NCBI RefSeq assembly: GCF_000246855.1 | Contig: NC_016609.1 | Coordinates: forward strand, 4,092,001-4,156,000 | DNA: 64,000 bases | Reading direction: 5' to 3' | Source of the DNA: Niastella koreensis GR20-10 | GTDB lineage: Bacteria > Bacteroidota > Bacteroidia > Chitinophagales > Chitinophagaceae | Shown: positions 45,901 through 53,456 of the stretch, piece by piece | How the letters are laid out: every line of letters starts with the position of its first letter | Numbering within the stretch: the stretch's first letter is position 1 | Position numbers and translations under genes: made by a program | Notes under the pieces: generated by a model | The model's input: only the letters and a program-made list of their open reading frames with translations | What the model was told of the DNA's origin: nothing | Databases searched by the model: none

Positions 45901-45951
45901 TGCCAGCGAGGCTATCATTTCACCAGGCTGGTACGAAATGCGTTTATTCAT
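42907..45951 (-). CDS. Secreted Kelch-repeat protein with T9SS type A sorting domain
   Basis: About 1014 residues: signal peptide (AVTVFLLCLSQKTFSQ), 12 Kelch-like units of 45-60 residues built on DFWEYDP..N.WTQKADF and FSIGNKGYIGTG (two propellers or one large one), then beta domains with an HYR-like segment (GPNKVTLTVTDRNGNSAADSAVV), and a C-terminal type A sorting domain (ALPNPSSQYFTITI ... GTYFIQVVQG) for export by T9SS. ATG 45951 (MNKRIS) and 45960 are both possible. Twelve bases separate it from the upstream DUF4907 gene. Surface-exposed; the ligand is unknown. Confidence 0.88.
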   Translation of the reverse strand: MNKRISYQPGEMIASLAVTVFLLCLSQKTFSQENTWQQKQSLGVPATTRMNAVSFSIKGKGYVGTGRGGKAQSDFWEYDPVTNVWTQKANFAGGARFSATGFSIDNKGYIGLGDSLKPIIGFEARYSDFWEYDPGTNIWTRKADFPGGARSGAAGFSIGSKGYIGTGIANPSGGISTGFSTNDFWEYDPATNSWAQKASFSGRARSFATGLCIGNKGYIGLGNAFIDEIGASFNDFWEYEPVTDTWAQKADFGGGARAAAVGFSIGNTGFVGTGQSNMFSFSTNDVWAYDPVTNAWTKKASVGGTGNLREQAVGFSIGNKGYIGTGYRGTPSSLSGPKNDFWEYDTTMDAWTQKADLGGGPRANATGFSVNDKGYVGTGYDGAAKKDFWEYDPATGNWTRKADFPGGIRRKTTGFNTYNFLGKGCLGQGYVTGRSDLVNDFWQYDPMSNSWARMSSFTMGRGSAISFNANYRYVGFGDFPAFFSDLWQYNPGQDSWTQQAGLPAAAGATRGFGAGDKVYVFGNGFWEYNAGTNTWTQKQTPHIGGINYAFNIKDKGYVLTDSNVLWLYNAVSDTWAPRAAFPGRARQNGTAFSIGDNGYFGFGDINNEFLNDFWEYTPAADNAITISAASTTVCSGSKLAVTYTTTGIFEPGNVFTVLLGYHNIDNSFINKVIGSDTATTGRVINVTLPDSLRFGNQYDIKMVSSNPAVTSNNIVNLEINPLPVAKAKNTTAYLNESGIAEVMPREVNNGSFVNCGPVQFALDHSSFTCENTGPNKVTLTVTDRNGNSAADSAVVTVVDTLSPVISDAFAIPPFLWPPDHMMKKVRVFYKVTDNCGVADNSLSVTSNGQLTGNRPDWTVLDDHHLLLRSELNERGKERIYFISIKTKDNSGNTGTKVVKVVVPGEGKHFYWPEVGNHNGKDENESCETDKSANGLHVHALPNPSSQYFTITIRSNDKQPVTLRIINSTGRVIETHTAGANGSLQIGGNYMPGTYFIQVVQGRNMVTLHLVKQPG

Positions 45952-45972
45952 ATGGCGCATAACATAAGGTTT

Positions 45973-46338
45973 TTAGTATTTGATCTTTAAACTATCCAGT
46001 TCTTCGCGTTTAATGGTAGGCGGCATTATGCCCAGGTTTATTTTTTTAACGACCAGTATAGCAACCTTCCGGGCATCCGATTTTCGCGAAAATCCTTTCA
46101 CCCCCGATAAACCGGGCACAAAGGGCTGATGAACGAACAATTTTCCATTTACATAGATATCATACCCATAGCCGTTACCGGGATCTTTGGTTATCTTATA
46201 TTGGCAAGGTATTCCCGGAGGGGTATGTATGAACGCGGTTTGTATTTCCGGGAGATGTAACAACCCGCTTTGTTCGGCCAAAGCCGGATTAAGCATAGTG
46301 ACGCAGGTAAAATAAAAGCAGTGTAAAAAAACTTTCAT
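45973..46338 (-). CDS. DUF4907 family secreted protein
   Basis: A 121-residue protein with signal peptide (FYFTCVTMLNPALA). The mature part has GYGYDIYVNGKLFVHQPFVPGL, GFSRKSDARKVAILVVKKI and PPTIKREELDSLKI, the full pattern of DUF4907. Such genes are often found next to Kelch-repeat T9SS proteins in Bacteroidota, as here, so the two products probably work together. Function is unknown. Confidence 0.85.
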   Translation of the reverse strand: MKVFLHCFYFTCVTMLNPALAEQSGLLHLPEIQTAFIHTPPGIPCQYKITKDPGNGYGYDIYVNGKLFVHQPFVPGLSGVKGFSRKSDARKVAILVVKKINLGIMPPTIKREELDSLKIKY

Positions 46339-46876
46339 TTTATTCTATTTAAGATCAACAATGATTTTGCTTACTTTATATCGGGAGCGGGATTAAAAGG
46401 AGTTATGCCATAAGATCTGACACCGGCGTTTACCGATAACTAAATATAAAAAATCCTGCAGCGGGAACCTGCCTACCAGGATCATGACACCCACTGATTT
46501 TCATCAGGCCCAGCTGAAAAAATAACCAGCCGCGATCTTTTTGAATGGACTGCTTTTGGTAATTTAGGCAGATATTCAAAAACACCAACATGGAATTAGT
46601 TAAACCAAACACTTTCCCGCAATGGTAACTGCCATTGTTCATTTGCTTGTTTATTAACGGGCAGATAAAGGGACAGACTGAATCGCATGAGCCTGATTTT
46701 TTAGGCCCATTTTGCCTGAAAAACATCGATACCTGGTCTATCCACTCTAATACTATATTTCCTGAAGATCTGTTATTCTGAAAGTTTCTTTATCGCCACG
46801 GCGAATATCGCCAAAACGTACATAATCCGTTGCAGGCGTGAACGAGCGTGTATAATTTCATATTTATAGTGTATTT
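46339..46876. other. Intergenic region with no recognised gene
   Basis: No convincing coding region, tRNA or mobile element is seen; a 98-codon frame on the minus strand (46430-46726) lacks protein-like composition. Further on, at 46917-46936, a CGGTCAT/ATGACCG inverted repeat lies before the GNAT gene. Confidence 0.4.
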
Positions 46877-46908
46877 TTTGATCAAAATCGGTTAACGGCG
46901 TATATTTA
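46877..46908 (+). promoter_or_regulatory. Candidate promoter of the GNAT gene
   Basis: TTTG at 46877-46880 and TATATTTA at 46901-46908 are spaced by 20 bases, matching the Bacteroidota TTTG-N19/20-TAnnTTTG promoter except for the last base. It is 57 bases before the ATG, with a CGGTCAT inverted repeat in the leader. Confidence 0.45.
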
Positions 46909-46964
46909 AGTTTTAGCGGTCATGCGATGATGACCGTAGATTCTAACCAACCAAATGCGACAAC

Positions 46965-47504
46965 ATGTTAAATAAAACCTTCACGCCTTTTCCAATTTTG
47001 ACAACGGAAAGACTTACACTCAGACAACCGGTAATTAATGACGAACAGGAAATTTTCACTCTACGTTCTGACAGCGAGATAAATAAATATCTTGACAGAC
47101 AGATAAGCAATACTATAGAAGATGCAAGAAATTTCATAAATAAGGTTAATGAGAACACTAATAAAAATAACTCTATTTACTGGGCAATAACTTTAGGCAA
47201 CACGAACAAATTAGTTGGAACAGTTTGTTTATTTGGTTTTTCTGCAGAAAATGATAAATGTGAAATAGGTTATGAACTTCTGACAAACTTTCAAGGAAAA
47301 GGAATAATGAAGGAAGCTGTAGAAAAAGTTATTGACTATGCCTTCAATACAATTAAGCTTGAAAAAATAGAAGCGCTCTCTCACCGAGATAATATGCATT
47401 CCATAAAGTTGTTGGAGAAATGCTCGTTTAAGACTTCTGATGAACCTGCCGAGCCAGATACTGATTTAATAGGCTACTATTTGACAAATTCAATCAGAAA
47501 TTAA
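46965..47504 (+). CDS. RimJ/RimL-type GNAT acetyltransferase
   Basis: A 179-residue GNAT enzyme: LTTERLTLRQPVINDEQEIF opening, WAITLGNTNKLVGTVCLFGF, and IGYELLTNFQGKGIMKEAVEKVI (acetyl-CoA motif A), then LEKIEALSHRDNMHSIKLLEKCSF. It resembles ribosomal-protein or antibiotic acetyltransferases; the target is not known. The gene is clearly AT-richer than its neighbours (A-rich codons for Lys, Asn, Ile), which suggests recent transfer. Its 3' end overlaps the convergent S51 peptidase gene by 11 bases. Confidence 0.9.
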   Translation: MLNKTFTPFPILTTERLTLRQPVINDEQEIFTLRSDSEINKYLDRQISNTIEDARNFINKVNENTNKNNSIYWAITLGNTNKLVGTVCLFGFSAENDKCEIGYELLTNFQGKGIMKEAVEKVIDYAFNTIKLEKIEALSHRDNMHSIKLLEKCSFKTSDEPAEPDTDLIGYYLTNSIRN

Positions 47505-48228
47505 ACAGTTTCCAGCGGCCCTCTGAGATGACTTCAATAGTGTTGTCGACCACTTTGATCGCGGTTTGATCGTCAATGGCGTACACTGGTATTGGTAACT
47601 TTGCCGCCCATTTTTCCGCATTAGCCCTGGAGGTGTCCGGGAAATTCTCATTCTCAAAGTGTGGAATCAATGCAAAGTCAACCAGTCCCGCTCCCTGAGC
47701 CGTAAAGAAGAACTTGCTTATTTCTCCCTGGGGTGTGGAGAATACGATATTCTCCGATGTTAGCGCATTCATACTTCCGCCGGGGTATGTACTATAAGTC
47801 TCACCGATAGTGGTGCTTACAACCATGCTTCCAGCGCTCATTCCCATATAGACTATTTTGTGTAATAGTGATGGTAATAGATCCGCCAGTCCGGATTGCT
47901 GCATCCAGTACGATAGATACAAGACATTACCACCCCAAACCAGCAGTGCATCAGCAGCCTGGATGTCCTGGATCCAAATTTCTTTTTTAATAGAGGGAAG
48001 CGCCGTAAGCTCCAGCACTCCTAAAGATTTCCACCCCAACTGGCAGAACCGGGATTTAGTTTTTCCACAGATGGCCTGCCATGCCATATTAGCACCATTA
48101 GGATGAGGATAGATCGCTGTTGGAATGAACAGCGCATTACATTCGGCGATAGGTTTTCCCAAAAGGTCAAGCAACGCATTGTTTATGCTATTGTTGCTGA
48201 CGCCGTTGGAAGTGAGAAGAAGCTTCAT
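47494..48228 (-). CDS. pepE: Peptidase E-like serine peptidase (family S51)
   Basis: A 244-residue cytosolic protein with CNALFIPTAIYPH, ADALLVWGGNVLYLSYWM (oxyanion region GGN) and the nucleophile elbow YMGMSAGSMVV with the Ser of GMSAGS, then DFALIPHFEN. These are features of dipeptidase E (Asp-X dipeptidase) and relatives; the physiological substrate may differ. Single gene, convergent to the AT-rich GNAT gene. Confidence 0.85.
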   Translation of the reverse strand: MKLLLTSNGVSNNSINNALLDLLGKPIAECNALFIPTAIYPHPNGANMAWQAICGKTKSRFCQLGWKSLGVLELTALPSIKKEIWIQDIQAADALLVWGGNVLYLSYWMQQSGLADLLPSLLHKIVYMGMSAGSMVVSTTIGETYSTYPGGSMNALTSENIVFSTPQGEISKFFFTAQGAGLVDFALIPHFENENFPDTSRANAEKWAAKLPIPVYAIDDQTAIKVVDNTIEVISEGRWKLFNF

Positions 48229-48394
48229 GATGTTTAAATTAGTTCTAAATGATCATTTCTGTGGTCTTAAGTTGTGGGCTGAGAGTTTAACAGATTGCGC
48301 ATGCCAACTATACGAGGTAAGTTTGCAACTTTGGGTCCAACTGTGCAATAGGGGAAAAATATCCCTATACGATTCGGTGCACCATACCTACTAT

Positions 48395-49357
48395 TTAATT
48401 TATCCTGCTGAAAACACTGGTGCCAAGCACCGTGATCTCATTTACTACTGCATCTTTATTTTTATGAATAACAACAGGGTAAAATTCCCCTTCACTGATA
48501 AAATAACAATCAGTCTTTGGCTGCAAAACTCTTTCTGTTTTATCCCACAATTGTTTTATGACCAAATGATCTTTTACGACAGTTAACTGTACAATATTGT
48601 CCGGGTCGTCGTTACTTCTGAACTTACCTTCATAAGACTTTAATTCATTTACAGAAAGAGAATGTTTTTTCGATTTAACCCAGACGTCTTTTTTAAAAGC
48701 GATCACCTGGTTGATATTGCCATCTTTATCTTTTGAGAAGTTGAGGGTGAACAATGGAAAATCCTTTACAAAAAAATCCATAGCAGATTCCGGCACAAAG
48801 AAGCGTTGCTCTCCGTCCCAACTCTGCTTCAGTACCAGTTGTCCTCCCTGTAAAGAGAATTCAATAAACCTTGTTGCATCGCCCTGAAACTGATACAATC
48901 CTTCAAACTGTTTCAGTTGATCCGGCGAAAGTTCGATCTCCTTCTTTGTTAAAGGAGTATAATTATTATTTCGTTTCCAAACGCCATTATCGGCGACCTT
49001 AACTTCATTGACAGCACCACTTGAATCTTTGATAAAAGTGATATGAACGGATTCCTGGTTACCTTCCTGGTTGCTTGAAAACTCCAATGGCGATTCGGGC
49101 AATAAATGTAGTTCGTTACCATTCCAAAGCAGTTTGGCAATGAGCATATTATCCCTTGCGGTAAACCGCACATTCATATCATTGTTCTGCGGTGACTGAA
49201 ATATCCCAGTTACGGCTTTCCATTCCTGTTCGCTCAGGCTCGCGCGTGCTTTTTGATTTTCCTGGGCTTTCACCCTGTCGGCAAAGAAAAAACAGGAACC
49301 AAGTAGAAATAAGGTTATCAGCAACCTGTTTTTGAATAAATTATTTATACAAGCCAT
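48395..49357 (-). CDS. Secreted protein with three DUF3471-like repeats
   Basis: A 320-residue protein with a signal peptide ending near VKAQE. It has three repeats of about 90 residues (about 45-135, 143-232, 235-320), each of the pattern L..YEG.(Y/F)....., VxLxVxxxxLxIKQLWDG....L.PES...F......F.F.KDxxGxVNEVxVxxxxVWxR, like the DUF3471 module often attached to beta-lactamase-like proteins. Here the modules stand alone. Last gene of a probable operon with the PepSY membrane protein and the ApbE fusion. Function unknown. Confidence 0.65.
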   Translation of the reverse strand: MACINNLFKNRLLITLFLLGSCFFFADRVKAQENQKARASLSEQEWKAVTGIFQSPQNNDMNVRFTARDNMLIAKLLWNGNELHLLPESPLEFSSNQEGNQESVHITFIKDSSGAVNEVKVADNGVWKRNNNYTPLTKKEIELSPDQLKQFEGLYQFQGDATRFIEFSLQGGQLVLKQSWDGEQRFFVPESAMDFFVKDFPLFTLNFSKDKDGNINQVIAFKKDVWVKSKKHSLSVNELKSYEGKFRSNDDPDNIVQLTVVKDHLVIKQLWDKTERVLQPKTDCYFISEGEFYPVVIHKNKDAVVNEITVLGTSVFSRIN

Positions 49358-49389
49358 AAAGCGGGATTTTATTTTTTAAAATCACAGTT

Positions 49390-50022
49390 CTATTTGATCC
49401 AGATCATGTACACGAAGTAGCCAAGCAGCAACCCGAACACTGCTACCATTAAGCCACTCGCACGTCGCTTCTTCAGGAATAACAGCAGCAACATTCCGGT
49501 AAAAGAAACAAGTGTAAGCAGGATGGCGCAAATATCTATAAATGTCGACCAGGCTGCGCCTGTGTCCCGCCCTTTGTGCAGGTCATTGATGACGCCCACA
49601 AAACCGGCACTGGTTTTTGTAAGATCGTAATTACCTGTTTCCCGGTCAATAAAAGCATCGGCCGCATAACCGGGTCCCTTAAATGAAACCCCAATCTGCG
49701 TTTCATCGATCCTGAAATCGCTCACTGGCGCGCTGATGCTATTATTCTTTCTGAGGTATTCAACTATTTCCAGCCTGGCTATTTTCAGGGTATCCGGATT
49801 GTTGACCCATAGCTTGTTCATCTTTCCTTTCTCTTCAATGGTACGGACCTTATTCACGAACTTATCCGCATGGTTTAATGTTAAGCCGGTTATAGCAAAG
49901 AAAAAAACAACAGCAAAGCTTATCATCGACAGGTAGATGTGAAGCCAGCGCATTAACATAGCCGTTTTACGGTACCAGGTGAGCCAATTCATTCTTTGTG
50001 GGGCCGTTTTTTCCTGCAACAT
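49390..50022 (-). CDS. PepSY-associated transmembrane protein
   Basis: A 210-residue inner-membrane protein: first helix LHIYLSMISFAVVFFFAITGLTLNH, a periplasmic PepSY-like domain (about 60-145, LEIVEYLRKNNSI, FIDRETGNYDLTKT), then LHKGRDTGAAWSTFIDICAILLTLVSFTGMLLLL and a final helix. The His residues in the helices (LHIY, LNHAD, DLHKG) fit haem ligands of PepSY_TM ferric-reductase-like proteins. Encoded 20 bases after the ApbE-DUF2271 gene. Translation may start at Met11 instead of Met1. Likely part of a flavin/haem membrane redox unit. Confidence 0.8.
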   Translation of the reverse strand: MLQEKTAPQRMNWLTWYRKTAMLMRWLHIYLSMISFAVVFFFAITGLTLNHADKFVNKVRTIEEKGKMNKLWVNNPDTLKIARLEIVEYLRKNNSISAPVSDFRIDETQIGVSFKGPGYAADAFIDRETGNYDLTKTSAGFVGVINDLHKGRDTGAAWSTFIDICAILLTLVSFTGMLLLLFLKKRRASGLMVAVFGLLLGYFVYMIWIK

Positions 50023-50042
50023 CAGTTTATTGATTGCGCATT

Positions 50043-51587
50043 TTAATTTTTATGATAATCCAGGGAGACTGAAGAAATTTCAATATTTCCTGGCAGATTG
50101 ATCTGCTTTGGTGTGTTATCGCAGTCAATCTCCTGACGCATCAGTTGGTGCGTGCCATGTTCACGGGCGGCTTCAATTTTCACAATGTATTTTCCGGGTT
50201 TTACATAATTTCCTTTGTCATCTTTGCCATCCCATTTAAGCGTATATTTCCCGGCAGAACGTGTGGCGCTTGATGTCGAACTCTTAAAATTCATGTCTGA
50301 ATTATAGATGGTTCTATATTTAAGATACCACGATTTGAGCTCCGGCATATAACGGTCGCTGCCGTGCCATATAGATACTGTTCTTACAGGTGAATGCATG
50401 GTGTCTTCTATCCATACTGCCAGGTACGGTCTTTTGGCGAAACCTTCTTTTTGCGTATTGATCTCAAGATTGATGATCATCTCAAAACTATTCCCTCCCG
50501 CCTCCCGGTTTCCGGTTTTAGTGTTCAAATTCCCAACTATGCCATTTTCTTTATATGCTGCCTTCAGGCTGCCCCAACCTTTGCTTGTTTGCTGTTTACC
50601 ATCCCTGGTTACGATGAGGTACTCCACTCCCGGCATCGTAGAGGCCAGCTGAACGCTCTCAGGTAACGACATTACATTAAAAGCAGTGGCCAGCGCGCCG
50701 GCATCTGCAGCATCAGGCGCCACCACAGTGGCACTGATAATATCATCGGCGGGAAGACCGGTGCGGGGGTCCACAATGTGTGAATACCAATGACCACCGA
50801 TCAATTCTCCCCTGCGGTAGTTGCCGCTCGTAGCCACCGCCTTATCAGAGATCCGTAACGAAGCTATAGGGGCTTCATTTTCTGCATCTGCTTTGGGGTC
50901 CTTTACAAGAACGTTTTCAGTTACGTCGCCAGACACTACTATATCTCCCCCGATATTCAGCACTACTGCCTTTACATCGCCAGGTTTCATTGCCTCATTT
51001 ACTGCGTGTTTGATAATATAGCTCTTCACAAATGAATTTAGCATTAGTGGGGCATTATCAAGGTGCGTAGCAGTTCGTGTTTTTGGATTCAATACCCAAT
51101 GGGTTTGTTTTATCTCGGCCACGGCGTTATTCAATTCCTGTTGCGTGGGCACACGATTTGTTGAAGCTGCTTTCTTCCACAGCCGTGTCACAATTTCGGC
51201 AGATGCATCCAATGCCCCACCCGTGCGGTTACGCCAAACATCGAATAACTGCATTACTTCAAATAGCTCATTGGAAACAGGTACCGGCTGCCCGCATGTT
51301 TTTTGCCATTTGCTAAACTCACTTTCCTTATCGTAGGCACTCAGGATTTCAGATAACTTTTTGATCTCGGCAAGTGCAGTTTTTTCAGCTTCAGTAGCAC
51401 GCACTTGTGTGTAGGTCGAAACTTTGAGCTCCATGGAGGTACCAAGCACATTTTCATACTGCGACAAATAGGTATGCAGGGCTTTTCCCTTTTTAGGGGG
51501 CGCAGCTGCGTAAGCGATTGTACATGTTAATAGCAATATCCCAGCTAAACAATAGCTGCATACGCTTCCGGAGAACATTTTTTTCAT
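50043..51587 (-). CDS. apbE: FAD:protein FMN transferase (ApbE) fused to DUF2271
   Basis: A 514-residue exported protein (signal peptide ending near TIAYAA). Residues about 45-335 are ApbE: LGTSMELKVST, VVLNIGGDIVVSG, HIVDPRTGLP and the Mg-binding DAADAGALATAFNVMS. ApbE moves FMN from FAD onto Thr of target proteins in the periplasm. Residues about 370-510 are a DUF2271 domain (NSFEMIINLEINTQ, KRPYLAVWIEDTM, KYTLKWDGKDDKGNYVKPGKYIVKIEAAREHGTHQL broken by short gaps). The two are usually separate genes, so this is a fusion. Followed by the PepSY protein gene in a probable operon. Confidence 0.88.
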   Translation of the reverse strand: MKKMFSGSVCSYCLAGILLLTCTIAYAAAPPKKGKALHTYLSQYENVLGTSMELKVSTYTQVRATEAEKTALAEIKKLSEILSAYDKESEFSKWQKTCGQPVPVSNELFEVMQLFDVWRNRTGGALDASAEIVTRLWKKAASTNRVPTQQELNNAVAEIKQTHWVLNPKTRTATHLDNAPLMLNSFVKSYIIKHAVNEAMKPGDVKAVVLNIGGDIVVSGDVTENVLVKDPKADAENEAPIASLRISDKAVATSGNYRRGELIGGHWYSHIVDPRTGLPADDIISATVVAPDAADAGALATAFNVMSLPESVQLASTMPGVEYLIVTRDGKQQTSKGWGSLKAAYKENGIVGNLNTKTGNREAGGNSFEMIINLEINTQKEGFAKRPYLAVWIEDTMHSPVRTVSIWHGSDRYMPELKSWYLKYRTIYNSDMNFKSSTSSATRSAGKYTLKWDGKDDKGNYVKPGKYIVKIEAAREHGTHQLMRQEIDCDNTPKQINLPGNIEISSVSLDYHKN

Positions 51588-51602
51588 TGGATGATATTAA
51601 GT

Positions 51603-51630
51603 TAACATTATCCTGAAAACGATAATGTTA
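51603..51630. promoter_or_regulatory. Inverted repeat upstream of the apbE operon
   Basis: TAACATTATC and GATAATGTTA form ten-base perfect arms with an eight-base spacer, 16 bases upstream of the apbE start. No T-run follows in either direction that fits a terminator, so an operator (TetR-like palindrome) or leader hairpin is likelier. Confidence 0.45.
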
Positions 51631-51846
51631 GTTTAAATGTAACCCATTTTTATAGTTTAAAAAAGTTGCATGAAAATATTGTCATTACATGGAAAGAATA
51701 TGCGTAACAGGCTGGATTTGCATTACACCTGGAACACCGGTGCTAATCTGGATAATTTGCTTACCCTTCAGCGCGTCAAAAGAGACCAATGAGCACAGTC
51801 ACCACTCCGCCTGACACCCCTCATTCAGGTACAACGTTGTTAAACC

Positions 51847-51854
51847 TAGATTTG
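51847..51854 (+). promoter_or_regulatory. TAnnTTTG -7 motif before the hibernation factor gene
   Basis: TAGATTTG matches the -7 consensus, only 13 bases before the ATG at 51868, which would give a very short leader. Confidence 0.3.
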
Positions 51855-51867
51855 GAAAAAAGATTGT

Positions 51868-52170
51868 ATGAATTTACATATAGAATCGCCGCATAAAAAT
51901 GGCGAACCAATTCCAGAAACACTTGTTCAAAAGAGATTTGAACATTTTGATAAACTGTACGACCGTATTGAATACTGCAACGTTGTACTTTACAAAGAAA
52001 AAAACGATGTCAATACATCTTTCTTTATAGAAGCAGCTATGAAAGTACCAAGAAACACCTTGTTTTCCAGCAACAGGGCCGGGTCTTTTGAGCAGGCTCT
52101 CGACAAAGTTGTCAATGATCTTGAAAGCCAGTTACGCAGACATAAAGATAAACTCAGGGAAAACCGGTGA
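51868..52170 (+). CDS. hpf: Ribosome hibernation promoting factor family (HPF/RaiA)
   Basis: A 100-residue short HPF-type protein (VQKRFEHFDKLYDRIEYCNVVLY, FIEAAMKVPRNTLFSSNRAGSFEQALDKVVNDLESQLRRHKDK split over its length) with the beta-alpha-beta-beta-beta-alpha fold of S30AE proteins. Such proteins bind the ribosomal decoding region and cause inactive 70S/100S ribosomes in slow growth. The C-terminal dimerisation extension of long HPF is absent. Starts a group of stress-type genes on the plus strand. Confidence 0.85.
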   Translation: MNLHIESPHKNGEPIPETLVQKRFEHFDKLYDRIEYCNVVLYKEKNDVNTSFFIEAAMKVPRNTLFSSNRAGSFEQALDKVVNDLESQLRRHKDKLRENR

Positions 52171-52286
52171 ACATAAATAACATGCCTGATGTCTGTATTC
52201 CTTTTTATTCAAATGATGCATATCAATTTACGTCCTGATCGCCCTCATTGAAACCGGACGTACTTGGGTTTAGCTTTGGATCCGAT

Positions 52287-53405
52287 ATGGAAAACAATCT
52301 CAACAACACCTGGTCTGTCTTAAAGCCTCTGCAGATGGTCCTGTTGGGGGCTATTCTGCTGTATTTTGGCAGCACCCTTTTTATACCCCTCTGCTACGGG
52401 TTCCTGATAGCGATGGTGCTTTATCCGGTTTGTAAATGGCTCGAACAGCACCGGTGGCCACGTAGCCTGGCCATTTCGGCAGGACTGCTGATCGTATTTA
52501 TAATATTTGGCATAATCATCAGTTTACTGGTCATCGAGATCAACGTATTAAGGAAAGAATTGCCTGAATTATTAAATAAAGCAAAACCGTCTCTTTTACA
52601 ATTGCAACACTGGATAACCTCTGCCATGGGTGTGTCTGTGGTTGCTCAAAATGAATGGTGGCAACAGTTGTTACATAATTTATCCGGCAACACAAGCACT
52701 ATTTTGCAATCAATTTTCACTGCAACAGCCGGCGGACTGTTTACCTTATTCCTGGTGCCCGTGTATGCTGCCCTGTTTTTATACAACCGCGAAACATTTG
52801 TAAGGTTCCTTACCAAACTCACCGGCGCCAACCACCGGCAACAATTGCAAATTATTTTAGGCGAAACTATTAATACGTATTTTCATTTTATAAAAGGGAT
52901 GATCCTGGTTTACCTGATCGTAGGCATCCTGAACAGCATTGGCCTGCTGGCGTTGGGCATTCCCCATGCCATTCTCTTTGGCATGCTTACAGCCATCATG
53001 ACCATCATCCCCTATGTAGGCATTTTCATCAGTGCATTATTGCCCATTTCTATTGCCTGGATAACAAAGGACTCAATCTGGTACCCACTGGGTGTGGTAG
53101 CCGTATTTTCATTTGTACAATACCTGGAGGCTAATATCATATTTCCCAAAGTAGTGGCCACCCAGTTAAAAATAAGTACCTGGGCTACCCTGGTGGCCAT
53201 TGTGGCAGGTGGCATTTTATGGGGGGTATCGGGTATGATCCTGTTCATTCCCTTTATAGGCATTCTTAAAATAGTAACGGAACACATCCCGCAATGGGCA
53301 GCGCTCGATATTTTACTGGGGCGTACAGAAAACGCAAAAAAAGCTATCAACGGCGAAAAAAATCCGGCCCTGTTAAATAAGAAAATACAGCAGGCAGTCA
53401 AATAA
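52287..53405 (+). CDS. AI-2E family (PerM/YdiK-like) membrane transporter
   Basis: A 372-residue membrane protein with about eight helices: paired N-terminal helices, a soluble segment (LRKELPELLNKAKPSLLQLQ), then GLFTLFLVPVYAALFLYNR, YFHFIKGMILVYLIVGILNSIGLLALGIPH (split) and the FVQYLEANIIFPKVVATQLK ... WGVSGMILFIPFIGILKIV signature of the AI-2E family. Members export varied small solutes or Na+/H+; the AI-2 link holds only for TqsA. A longer frame to TTG 52248 exists; ATG 52287 (MENNLNN) fits the family better. Confidence 0.88.
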   Translation: MENNLNNTWSVLKPLQMVLLGAILLYFGSTLFIPLCYGFLIAMVLYPVCKWLEQHRWPRSLAISAGLLIVFIIFGIIISLLVIEINVLRKELPELLNKAKPSLLQLQHWITSAMGVSVVAQNEWWQQLLHNLSGNTSTILQSIFTATAGGLFTLFLVPVYAALFLYNRETFVRFLTKLTGANHRQQLQIILGETINTYFHFIKGMILVYLIVGILNSIGLLALGIPHAILFGMLTAIMTIIPYVGIFISALLPISIAWITKDSIWYPLGVVAVFSFVQYLEANIIFPKVVATQLKISTWATLVAIVAGGILWGVSGMILFIPFIGILKIVTEHIPQWAALDILLGRTENAKKAINGEKNPALLNKKIQQAVK

Positions 53406-53456
53406 AAAGCTGGGACCTTGCTGTTGAAAATATTTTGAGAAGAAAGGGAAAAATAC

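Noticed and set aside
46430-46726. 98-codon minus-strand frame in the 46339-46964 gap
   Set aside because: Composition and lack of a hydrophobic or conserved pattern do not support a protein; no start context.
46917-46936. CGGTCAT/ATGACCG inverted repeat considered as an integron attC or terminator
   Set aside because: Too short for attC, no conserved core sites and no T-run; kept only as a possible leader hairpin.
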